From Desulfobacteraceae bacterium UBA2771 (GTDB lineage: Bacteria; Desulfobacterota; Desulfobacteria; Desulfobacterales; Desulfosarcinaceae), in the NCBI GenBank assembly GCA_002352605.1, contig DEIP01000167.1:1-6681 (forward strand): a DNA stretch of 6,681 nucleotides, read 5' to 3'. The notes under the pieces were generated by a model. That model worked only from the letters and a program-made list of their open reading frames with translations, did no database searches and had not been told where the DNA came from. How positions within the stretch are numbered: the stretch's first letter is position 1; the number at the start of each line of letters is the position of its first letter. Position numbers and translations under genes: made by a program. Shown here piece after piece: positions 1-6,055 of this stretch.

Positions 1-146
1 CTAAGCGTCCAAAGTCTTGATTCATGGGAAAAATAAGTGTACTTAAAATGGGACGGTCGATCTGCCTGTCATTTTTCTGAGCGATTTTATTTTCTTTAAT
101 ACGGGCGCCGGATCAGGACCGTATCACGCACCGAGGAGGAACCATC

Positions 147-1208
147 ATGCAAGTAAGAATCACCAAAGCCGAACAGCCGAAAGCCAAGCCGGACGAGAAC
201 AAGCTGGGATTCGGCACCATCTTCACCGATCACATGTTCAACATGGATTACAGCGTGGAAAATGGGTGGCACCATCCCCGCATCGAACCCTACGCGCCAC
301 TGGTGATGGATCCTTCCACCATGGTTCTGCATTATGGTCAAGGGGTCTTCGAAGGACTGAAGGCCTACCGGAACGCCAAGGGAGAGGTTCAATTGTTCCG
401 TCCCCGGGAGAACTTCAAACGCCTTAATGCATCCAACCATAAGCTATGCATCCCGAAAATTGACGAAGCCTTTGCGCTGGATGCCCTCAAGCAGCTGCTC
501 ACCGTCGAAACGGACTGGGTGCCCAGTGTACCTGGAACCTCGCTTTACATCCGCCCCACCATCATCGCCACCGACCCCTTTTTGGGCGTGCGGGCGTCTT
601 TTACCTATCGGTTTTTCATTATTCTCAGCCCGGTCGGCGCCTACTACGCCGAAGGCTTCAATCCGGTGAAGATCATGGTCACCAAAGAACATGTGCGAGC
701 CGTTCGCGGCGGTGTGGGCGACACCAAAACCATGGGTAACTATGCAGCCAGCCTGCTTGCCGGAGACAAGGCCCACCAGGCCGGCTACACCCAGGTGCTG
801 TGGCTGGACGGCGTGGAGCAAAAGTTCATCGAAGAGGTGGGCGCCATGAACATTTTCTTCGTTATCGACGATGAACTGACCACCCCCATGCTCTCGGGCA
901 GCATCCTGCCCGGCATCACCCGCGACTCGGTGATCGCATTGGGCAAATCCTGGGGCATGAAGGTTACCGAAAGAAAGATCAGCATCGACGAAGTGATCGA
1001 TGCCCATGCATCGGGTCGTCTGAAGGAAATCTTCGGCTCCGGCACGGCCGCAGTCATCTCTCCGGTGGGAGAATTGAAATACGCAGACACCCTGATCACC
1101 GTCGGCGATGGTAAGGTCGGCCCCCTGGCCCACAAGTTTTTCCAGGCCATTCAGGATATTCAATACGGCGCCATCGAAGGCCCCGCGGGCTGGGTGGAAG
1201 CCGTATAA
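147..1208 (+). CDS. ilvE: Branched-chain amino acid aminotransferase
   Basis: This PLP-dependent class IV (fold type IV) aminotransferase interconverts leucine, isoleucine and valine with their 2-oxo acids using 2-oxoglutarate/glutamate. It acts in the cytoplasm as the last step of branched-chain amino acid synthesis. The 353-residue length and sequence match the longer BCAT group that includes the eukaryotic-like enzymes, rather than the ~310-residue E. coli IlvE type. Visible signatures are YGQGVFEGLKAY (63-74), LYIRPTIIATDPFLGV (133-148), the PLP-lysine segment GDTKTMGNYA with Lys194 as the inferred Schiff-base lysine, EVGAMNIFFV (230-239), LPGITRDSV (254-262) and FGSGTAAVISPVG (296-308). 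The CXXC redox pair of mammalian BCATs is not seen. The ATG is preceded by GAGGAGGA at a good distance. The sequence is intact from start to stop. galU follows 69 bases downstream on the same strand. Confidence 0.95.
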   Translation: MQVRITKAEQPKAKPDENKLGFGTIFTDHMFNMDYSVENGWHHPRIEPYAPLVMDPSTMVLHYGQGVFEGLKAYRNAKGEVQLFRPRENFKRLNASNHKLCIPKIDEAFALDALKQLLTVETDWVPSVPGTSLYIRPTIIATDPFLGVRASFTYRFFIILSPVGAYYAEGFNPVKIMVTKEHVRAVRGGVGDTKTMGNYAASLLAGDKAHQAGYTQVLWLDGVEQKFIEEVGAMNIFFVIDDELTTPMLSGSILPGITRDSVIALGKSWGMKVTERKISIDEVIDAHASGRLKEIFGSGTAAVISPVGELKYADTLITVGDGKVGPLAHKFFQAIQDIQYGAIEGPAGWVEAV

Positions 1209-1277
1209 TGGGTTTGGCATGGTATTCAGGTTGAAGGCTGAAGCACAGATGCACATCATCTCAAGCAGGGAGGACTC

Positions 1278-2147
1278 ATGAAAGTCAGAAAAGCCGTTTT
1301 TCCCGTCGCAGGCCTGGGCACCCGATTTCTTCCGGCGACGAAAGCCATGGCCAAGGAAATGCTTCCCATCGTAGACAAACCCCTGATCCAGTATGCGGTG
1401 GAAGAGGCTTACGCCTCCGGCATCACGGAGATCATCTTCGTCACCGGCGCCGGCAAAAATGCCATCGAGAACCATTTTGACCACTCCTGCGAGCTGGAGC
1501 ACATGCTCATGGCCCGGGGAAAGGATGCCCAGCTGAAAGAGATCCACTCCCTGATTCCCGAATCCGGATCCATTATCTATACCCGCCAGAACCAGCCCCT
1601 GGGGCTTGGCCACGCCATCTGGTGTGCCCGCAACATCGTAGGCAACGAACCCTTTGCCGTCCTGTTGGCCGACGATTTATTGAAAGCCGAAAAGCCGGTA
1701 TTGAAACAGATGGTGGAGAAATTCGATGAGCTGCGGTCCTCGATCGTCTCGGTCGTTGAAGTGGAACCGCAGGACACCAGTAAATATGGCATTCTTGATG
1801 CGGACCCACCGGTTAACAGCGTTACCAAGATTCGCAGCCTGGTGGAAAAACCCAGGCCGGAGGAGGCGCCCTCCAACCTGGCCATCATCGGCCGATATAT
1901 CCTGACGCCGGAAATCTTCGACATCCTGGAAGGCAAAGAGGTGGGGGCCGGCGGTGAAATCCAGATTACCGACGCCATGGTCCGGCTGCTCAAAACCCAG
2001 GACATCTACGGCTACCGCTACGAAGGCGCCCGTTTCGACTGCGGCAACAAGGCCGGCTTCCAGATGGCCAACCTGTCTTTTTCCATGGATCGGCCGGATC
2101 TGCGGGAACGGCTGATGCCGTTTATACAGGCCTTGATCAAATCGTAA
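1278..2147 (+). CDS. galU: UTP--glucose-1-phosphate uridylyltransferase
   Basis: This cytoplasmic nucleotidyltransferase makes UDP-glucose and pyrophosphate from UTP and glucose-1-phosphate, supplying UDP-sugars for polysaccharide, LPS and trehalose-type synthesis. At 289 residues it has the usual bacterial GalU length. Recognisable motifs in order are the nucleotide-binding AGLGTRFLPATKAMAKEMLP (11-30), QPLGLGHAI (106-114), LADDLL (130-135, the Asp-containing metal/nucleotide site), KYGIL (169-173), VEKP (189-192), GRYILTPEIF (205-214), GEIQITDA (226-233) and FDCGNKAGF (253-261). The ATG follows GGGAGG with proper spacing. No frameshift or missing motif is seen. It could be co-transcribed with ilvE upstream (69-base gap, no obvious terminator), although the functions are unrelated. 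Confidence 0.96.
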   Translation: MKVRKAVFPVAGLGTRFLPATKAMAKEMLPIVDKPLIQYAVEEAYASGITEIIFVTGAGKNAIENHFDHSCELEHMLMARGKDAQLKEIHSLIPESGSIIYTRQNQPLGLGHAIWCARNIVGNEPFAVLLADDLLKAEKPVLKQMVEKFDELRSSIVSVVEVEPQDTSKYGILDADPPVNSVTKIRSLVEKPRPEEAPSNLAIIGRYILTPEIFDILEGKEVGAGGEIQITDAMVRLLKTQDIYGYRYEGARFDCGNKAGFQMANLSFSMDRPDLRERLMPFIQALIKS

Positions 2148-2232
2148 AACATCCCGCCAAATCCTTAAGCTGATGCGCCAATCGCGAGCGTTTGCCGGCG
2201 TGTTCATCGACATGGTAGCAACTTGTCCTTAC

Positions 2233-2262
2233 TTGACATGACACGATGAGGGCAGCTACCTT
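2233..2262 (+). promoter_or_regulatory. Weak candidate promoter ahead of proA
   Basis: A consensus -35 box TTGACA (2233-2238) lies in the 185-base gap between galU and proA. The only -10 candidate at a suitable distance is TACCTT (2257-2262, 18-base spacer), which matches TATAAT at only three positions. It would give a leader of roughly 60 bases before proA. The gap is long enough that proA probably has its own promoter, but this assignment is tentative. Confidence 0.3.
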
Positions 2263-2332
2263 TTTCCATATGGTTTATGCAACGTTGGCGCATGAATGAA
2301 CTCGTGCCATTACGGGCATGTAAGGGAGCGTC

Positions 2333-3619
2333 ATGACAGATATTCGAACGATTGCTTTACGGGCTAAACAGGCAGCAATCCAGCTGGCCGCTGTTTCCAC
2401 CGATATCAAAAACAGGGCTTTGGCTCAGATCGCCCTGGCCCTGCAGGCGGCCGAAGCCGATATTGTGGCGGCCAATCAGGCCGATATTGAGGCGGCCGAA
2501 GCGCAACAGTTGGCTGCACCGCTGCTCAAGCGGCTGCGATTTGATCAAACCAAAATTCAGGAGGTTGGTGCGGGGTTGAAAAGCCTCGTTGGTCTCACGG
2601 ATCCGGTGGGGGTGACATTGAGTGCCCTGGAACTGGACCGGGGGCTCGAGCTTTATCGGGTGAGCCGGCCCATCGGCGTCATCGGGGTGATTTTTGAATC
2701 GCGGCCCGATGCACTGGTGCAGATCTCCTCCCTTTGTCTTAAGAGCGGCAACAGCGTGTTGCTAAAAGGGGGCAGCGAGGCCGCCCGCACCAACCGGATT
2801 CTGGCCGATATCATTATCCGGGCCAGTGTTCGGGCCGGCATTCCCGAAGGCTGGCTGGGATTTTTGGAAACCCGATCCGACGTGGCCGATATACTTGGAA
2901 TGGATGCGAGCATCGATCTGATCATTCCCCGAGGATCGAATACCTTTGTCAAACACATTATGGACAACACCCACATTCCGGTGCTGGGGCATGCCGACGG
3001 TATTTGCCATGTTTACATCGACCAGGCGGCCGACACGGAGATGGCCGTTAAAATTGTCCTGGATAGCAAAACCCAGTACGTGGCCGTGTGCAATGCCGCC
3101 GAGACGGTTCTCGTGCATCAGTCGGTCGCCCGGGCGGTATTGCCTGCGCTCAGGAAAGCGCTGGAGGAAAATGGCGTGGAAATCCGTGGTTGCGAGGCCA
3201 CCCGCCATATCATTGATGTCCGGCCGGCCAGCGAAGCGGATTGGTGCACCGAATACCTGGATTTAATCCTGTCGGTCAAAGTGGTATCCGACATGGCGGC
3301 GGCCCTGGACCATATCAATACCTACGGTTCGGGCCATACCGACGTGATTGTAACGGCCGATAAAGAACGGGCCTTACGGTTCATGGACCTGGCGGATACG
3401 GCCGATGCGTTCTGGAACTGTTCAAGCCGTTTCGCCGACGGCTTCCGCTTCGGCCTGGGCGCCGAGGTTGGCGTCAGCACCAACAAAATTCACGCCCGCG
3501 GCCCGGTCGGCCTGGAGGGGCTGGTGATCTACCAGTGGCGCCTGCTGGGAAACGGCCATATTGTTGCAGATTACTGCGGGACCGATGCCAGGGCGTATAC
3601 CCACAAAAAGCTGAATTAA
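2333..3619 (+). CDS. proA: Glutamate-5-semialdehyde dehydrogenase (gamma-glutamyl phosphate reductase)
   Basis: This is the second enzyme of proline synthesis. It reduces gamma-glutamyl phosphate to glutamate-5-semialdehyde with NADPH in the cytoplasm, working with ProB. It is a 428-residue aldehyde-dehydrogenase-superfamily protein of normal length. Signatures are GVIGVIFESRPDA (115-127), LLKGGSEA (143-150), LIIPRGS (196-202), the catalytic cysteine region YVAVCNAAE with Cys253 as the inferred nucleophile, YGSGHTDVIVT (331-341), and the long family block between Arg366 and Leu397 that contains FADGFRFGLGAEVG and STNKIHARGPVGLEGL. The usual NAST(R) sequence reads NCSSR here (362-366), a minor variant. 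The ATG is preceded by GGGAG at a suitable distance. No proB or obg neighbour is in the window. It ends converging on the reverse-strand flavoprotein gene. Confidence 0.96.
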   Translation: MTDIRTIALRAKQAAIQLAAVSTDIKNRALAQIALALQAAEADIVAANQADIEAAEAQQLAAPLLKRLRFDQTKIQEVGAGLKSLVGLTDPVGVTLSALELDRGLELYRVSRPIGVIGVIFESRPDALVQISSLCLKSGNSVLLKGGSEAARTNRILADIIIRASVRAGIPEGWLGFLETRSDVADILGMDASIDLIIPRGSNTFVKHIMDNTHIPVLGHADGICHVYIDQAADTEMAVKIVLDSKTQYVAVCNAAETVLVHQSVARAVLPALRKALEENGVEIRGCEATRHIIDVRPASEADWCTEYLDLILSVKVVSDMAAALDHINTYGSGHTDVIVTADKERALRFMDLADTADAFWNCSSRFADGFRFGLGAEVGVSTNKIHARGPVGLEGLVIYQWRLLGNGHIVADYCGTDARAYTHKKLN

Positions 3620-3671
3620 AAATTCCGGCACAACGTTTGCCGTACGTGCTTACCGAACAACCATATAAACC

Positions 3672-3775
3672 GTGGTGGCCTTGGTGCAGCCGGACCTGGC
3701 CTATGCGCCCCCTTATCGGTCCGGCCTGGGATTCCCCTGCCGGCCACCGCCGACCAAGTGTTGAAAAAATGTGGT
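3672..3775 (+). pseudogene. Decayed C-terminal fragment of a CoA-disulfide reductase/NADH oxidase-type flavoenzyme
   Basis: In the gap between proA and the reverse-strand flavoprotein gene, three forward frames each give a short piece of a flavoenzyme C-terminus, in the right order. The first frame reads VQPDLAYAPPY (3684-3716). After one extra base (C3717) the next frame reads GPAWDSPA (3718-3741). After another shift the third reads PATADQVLKK (3740-3769). The family's C-terminal dimerisation domain carries DLAYAPPF followed by S/G-P-x-W-D-P and a helix, so the composite fits. The first frame is also interrupted by a TAA at 3666-3668. No upstream catalytic domain is recognisable between 3620 and 3671. 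I infer a frameshifted remnant. It is not an inverted copy of the neighbouring reverse-strand gene, whose own C-terminus has no YAPP motif. Chance is not excluded because the pieces are short. Confidence 0.4.
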
Positions 3776-3787
3776 TCACCACGCCCA

Positions 3788-5143
3788 CTATGTGCGCGGC
3801 AATTTCTGCAAGGCCTGCTCGGCGGCGATGGTGATGGGTTCCATGCTCGGCTCGGATGAAATATCCGGATTACATGCTGAAGTGAATACGGTAAGGTCTT
3901 CAATGGTTTTTCCGCCCATGATGAAAGCGCTGACCGCGTCAATTTCTCTGGCCGGCCCCACACCGTGGCTGACAATCTGCCCGCCGATCAGTTTTTGGGT
4001 CTTTTTGTCAAAAACCAGTTTGATCGTCCAGGGCTGCATTCCCGGAATCATTCCGTGTTTGCTTCTTGATTCCACCATCGCAGATACGGGCTCATATCCA
4101 TTGGCCACCGCACTTTCTTCGGTCAGGCCGGTGGCGGCAACGACAAGATCAAACATTTGGCAACCACCGGCATTCAGGACCCCCGGGAAGGGAATCGAAT
4201 ATCCGGCCAGCCTTTTGGCGGCCACTCTGCCCTGCATGACCGCCGGTCCCCTCAGACAACCGGCATCCGGTTTGCCGGTGATGAAATTGACTTTTTCCAC
4301 GCAATCGCCGCCGGCAAGAATATCCGGGTCCGAGGTTTCCTGAAAGGCATTGACCTTGATGCCAAACCGGCCTATTTCCAGACCGCTTTTATTGGCCAAT
4401 TCCAAGTTTGGACGCACGCCGACATTGATAAAAACCATATCGGCATCCAGTTGTTCCCCTGCATCCAGGGCAACGGCTGTGACATTGCCATTTTCTCCGA
4501 GGATTTTTTCAACCTTTCTGCCGGTAATCAGATTTATCCCTTTGTCTACCAAGTAATCACTCACCGAATCGGCCATGTCTTTATCGAGCATCACCGGCAA
4601 GGGGCGGTCGCACAGTTCCACAACAGAAATCTCTCGTTCCTCTGATTTTCCTGCCAACAGGGAGGCGATCTCCATGGTGATAAATCCGGCGCCGACAAAA
4701 ACCAATCGTCGCGGTTTTTTCTCGTTCAGGAGGGCTCGAATCTGTTCGGCATCCAGAGCGCCCCGCAGGCAAAACACACCGGTGAGATCGTTGCCGGGTA
4801 TGGGAGGGACCAAGGAACTTGCACCGGTGGCAAGAAAAAGCTTGTCGTAATCGAAGGTTCTGCCATCACCGAGGACAACCTGTTTTCCGGACGCGTCAAC
4901 ATCGGTTACTTCGCCGACAAAAACCTGTATTCCCGCACCTTCCAGCTTTGCATCCGGAACGACGATGGATTCAGGGGTGGCCAGACCGGCCACGACATGG
5001 GGGAGGGCTCAACGGACGATAAAATGCGCTTCTTTTCTCACAACCGTCACATCGACATCCGGCATGAGTTTTTTTGACATGAGTGCGGCCGGTCCTCCGG
5101 CACCACTACAACCGATTATTACCAGTTTTTCTCCTTTGTTCAT
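3788..5143 (-). CDS. Probable selenocysteine-containing NAD(P)/FAD-dependent oxidoreductase (CoA-disulfide reductase/NADH oxidase-like)
   Basis: This is a 451-residue flavoprotein if the TGA at codon 45 (5011-5009) is read as selenocysteine. Order of parts: N-terminal FAD-binding segment LVIIGCSGAGGPAA (7-20); redox site FIVR-Sec-ALPHVVAG (41-53), where CoA-disulfide reductase and NADH oxidase relatives have cysteine; LFLATGA (102-108); NAD(P)H-binding VGAGFITMEIA (150-160); the second FAD motif DPDILAGGDCVE (272-283); and a C-terminal dimerisation domain with an unusual cysteine in SACNPDISSEP (422-432) instead of a YAPP motif. The ATG at 5143 has AGGAGG five bases upstream. A later GTG at 4993 is open to the stop but removes the FAD site, so it is a poor start. 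The substrate is unknown; disulfide, persulfide or sulfur reduction are options from the family. It follows a MarR-type remnant by 19 bases on the same strand. The alternative is a pseudogene with a nonsense mutation. Confidence 0.82.
4977..5011 (-). promoter_or_regulatory. Candidate bacterial SECIS element with its UGA codon
   Basis: Reading the reverse strand, TGA (5011-5009) is followed by 15 bases, then GTGGCC (4993-4988), a GGTCT loop (4987-4983) and GGCCAC (4982-4977). The stem is six perfect pairs. The loop carries the GGUCU sequence that is also in the apical loop of the E. coli fdhF SECIS, where SelB recognises the G and U. The 17-base hairpin has the same length as the fdhF upper stem-loop, and the loop begins 21 bases after the UGA compared with 18 in fdhF. 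The fdhF values come from general knowledge. No clear equivalent of the bulged U in the fdhF stem is seen. The hairpin is entirely within coding sequence, as expected in bacteria. Confidence 0.75.
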
Positions 5144-5162
5144 GATCTCCTCCTGATGGGGA

Positions 5163-5357
5163 TTATTTAAATGCGGCTTCGGCGTTGTGGGTCATTTTTC
5201 CCAGGACCCTTAATAAAAGCTTTTCTTTTTCCTTTTCTGAAAAACCATCGAGCAGCAATGTATTCCACCGATTTTGAATCTTAATGAATGCTTTTTTAAT
5301 CGCGCGTGCTTTCGGCTCGAGATATATTTTTTTTACCTTCTCAAGCTCCTTTTCCAA
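5163..5357 (-). pseudogene. C-terminal remnant of a MarR-family transcriptional regulator
   Basis: This is a 64-codon reading frame from a TTG with a stop (TAG, 5366-5364) three codons upstream. Residues 9-20 (KKIYLEPKARAI) resemble the end of the winged-helix wing and the following L-T-x-K-G/A-R segment of MarR proteins. LLLDGFSEKEKEKLL (34-48) matches the highly typical dimerisation-helix segment L-L-x-G-F/L-S-E-E-E-x-x-x-L-L, followed by a final helix. The DNA-binding winged helix, normally the first ~90 residues, is missing, and I could not find it in any reverse frame up to about 5460. I infer a truncated regulator that was probably intact once and controlled the flavoprotein gene 19 bases downstream. 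It might still be translated as a dimerisation-only peptide, but no convincing ribosome binding site precedes the TTG. Confidence 0.6.
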
Positions 5358-5378
5358 GCTTCGCTATTACGGAATAAC

Positions 5379-5410
5379 AGGGTACTCGTAGTCAGTTGCG
5401 CTGTCAACTG
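5379..5410 (-). promoter_or_regulatory. Candidate promoter with overlapping inverted repeat
   Basis: On the reverse strand TTGACA (5407-5402) is followed after 17 bases by TACCCT (5384-5379), a plausible but weak -10 box. The -35 box overlaps a perfect 6-bp inverted repeat, CAGTTG (5393-5398) and CAACTG (5405-5410) with a 6-base centre, which could be an operator. A transcript from here would run through the MarR remnant into the selenoprotein gene. The placement is sensible, but the -10 match is only three of six. Confidence 0.3.
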
Positions 5411-5523
5411 GTCTTTGGCTGAAAAGCGCATTTGAATTTGTCAGCCGTTCCGGCGGTATGATCGATGCCGAATGCGAATCAAACAAACAAACTCTGGCAC
5501 ATCCTTTGCTTAACTTTTACGAC

Positions 5524-5570
5524 AGAGTAAGCAGTCAATACCTCCATTTTGATTCACTCAACCTTACTCT
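5524..5570. repeat. 8-bp inverted repeat in non-coding DNA
   Basis: AGAGTAAG (5524-5531) and CTTACTCT (5563-5570) are perfect inverted copies separated by 31 bases. The stretch 5358-5576 holds this repeat, the candidate promoter at 5379-5410 and a looser 6-bp pair, GGCTGA (5417-5422) and TCAGCC (5441-5446). I see no gene in it on either strand. The function is unknown. Confidence 0.4.
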
Positions 5571-5576
5571 CCCTTC

Positions 5577-5759
5577 CTAAGACCCCGGCACGATGAAATG
5601 CATGCCAATCGTGCCGGGGCTTTCCATCTTTTGGCACAAATGTTGAGGGTGAAGAGAAAGGATGAAATCGCCCGGAAGCAATTCAAGGCCGCCGGAATTA
5701 ACCGAATACCCATTGGATAGGAGTGGATCCATATCCGAATTTATCATCGAAATAAACAT
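5577..5759 (-). CDS. Hypothetical short protein, possibly frameshifted
   Basis: This 60-residue frame has protein-like composition (SGGLELLPGDFILSLHPQ around 22-39 and TIGMHFIVPGS at the end), but I do not recognise a family. No membrane segment or signal peptide is visible. The ATG at 5759 has no nearby ribosome binding site. Instead a very strong AGGAGGAGG stands directly before another ATG at 5791, which is out of frame and gives only 15 codons (to a TGA at 5744). The frame of this ORF stays open upstream to a TAG at 5800-5798, just past the ATG at 5791, so a single-base frameshift would join that start to this sequence and give about 70 residues. Its last codons form one arm of a perfect 12-bp hairpin. 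It could be a decayed gene or spurious. Confidence 0.3.
   Translation of the reverse strand: MFISMINSDMDPLLSNGYSVNSGGLELLPGDFILSLHPQHLCQKMESPGTIGMHFIVPGS
5583..5632 (+). terminator. Perfect 12-bp hairpin, possible terminator
   Basis: CCCCGGCACGAT (5583-5594) and ATCGTGCCGGGG (5608-5619) form a perfect 12-bp GC-rich stem with a 13-base loop. On the forward strand it is followed by a pyrimidine-rich stretch ending in TTTT (5629-5632), a weak fit to an intrinsic terminator because the T-run is not immediate. No forward gene lies directly upstream, and on the reverse strand there is no T-run after the stem. It overlaps the 3' end of the reverse-strand short ORF. Confidence 0.4.
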
Positions 5760-5830
5760 ACGGCGCTGCCCAATTGGGTGGGTTTCGTCATCCTCCTCCT
5801 ATCCTTCAACGCGCCGAGTGAAAGAAAAAG

Positions 5831-5843
5831 CGTTATGGTAACG
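5831..5843. repeat. Small palindrome, operator-like
   Basis: CGTTA (5831-5835) and TAACG (5839-5843) are inverted around TGG, giving a 13-bp palindrome. It sits in DNA without a confident gene, about 30-40 bases upstream of the ribosome binding site of the reverse-strand short frames. It is short enough to be chance. Confidence 0.2.
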
Positions 5844-5878
5844 TTGCTATACGTTCTTGATGAGTATGTGTAACGGTG

Positions 5879-6043
5879 ATGGCGTCTCCGATGCACCGAC
5901 CCATCTTTCCCCTGATGCCCTACCCAACGACAGAGGCGCTCGAAACCGACAAGGCGATGGTGGAAAAGAATGGTGAAAAGATTGCCCTGGAACCCTTTGA
6001 GAAGGTGTTTTTCGTTTCGGGGATATTTATTTTAGTCAAATGA
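5879..6043 (+). CDS. Unrecognised 54-residue ORF, possibly a gene remnant
   Basis: An ATG at 5879 opens a 54-codon frame ending in TGA at 6041-6043. Its middle (TTEALETDKAMVEKNGEKI, from about residue 14) has an amphipathic, charged composition and codon use like a real protein, followed by LEPFEKVFFVSG. I cannot name a family. There is no ribosome binding site before the ATG, and a stop lies five codons before it. It may be a fragment of a decayed gene whose ends are gone, or chance. The rest of the 361-base stretch 5760-6120 holds only short palindromes and the promoter of the next gene. Confidence 0.25.
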   Translation: MASPMHRPIFPLMPYPTTEALETDKAMVEKNGEKIALEPFEKVFFVSGIFILVK

Positions 6044-6050
6044 CCTAAAA
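6030..6050. repeat. Near-perfect palindrome upstream of the DUF134 promoter
   Basis: TTTTAG-TCA (6030-6038) and TGA-C-CTAAAA (6041-6050) are inverted copies with one unpaired base and an AA centre. The palindrome ends six bases before the -35 box at 6056, a position typical of an activator or repressor operator. It also spans the stop codon of the unrecognised ORF at 5879-6043. A regulatory role is inferred from position only. Confidence 0.4.
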
Positions 6051-6055
6051 CCTCC

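Noticed and set aside
1..60. Possible end of an upstream reverse-strand gene at the left edge (CTA at 1-3)
   Set aside because: The frame ending there contains further stop codons within the first 60 bases, so no coding sequence is supported.
71..100. Promoter of ilvE
   Set aside because: A TTTAAT at 95-100 could be a -10 box, but no acceptable -35 box lies 16-18 bases upstream, so it is not annotated.
444..1613. Long reverse-strand open frame (389 codons) across ilvE and galU
   Set aside because: It is antisense to two clearly conserved genes, spans their junction, and its translation shows no family motif. It is an artefact of GC-rich codon use.
3721..3745. GC-rich imperfect hairpin between the convergent genes as a bidirectional terminator
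   Set aside because: The pairing is broken, there is no T-run on either side, and the bases are better explained as part of the decayed flavoenzyme sequence.
3535..3834. Forward 99-codon frame at the end of proA
   Set aside because: It starts inside proA and ends inside the reverse-strand flavoprotein gene. Only its middle part (GPAWDSPA) is of interest, as one piece of the frameshifted remnant.
4157..4645. Forward 162-codon frame inside the flavoprotein gene
   Set aside because: It is fully antisense to conserved coding sequence, has no ribosome binding site, and shows no recognisable motif.
5009..5011. The TGA as a simple nonsense mutation making the flavoprotein a pseudogene
   Set aside because: The TGA falls exactly on the redox cysteine position, is followed by a SECIS-like hairpin, and the remaining 400 codons have no other lesion.
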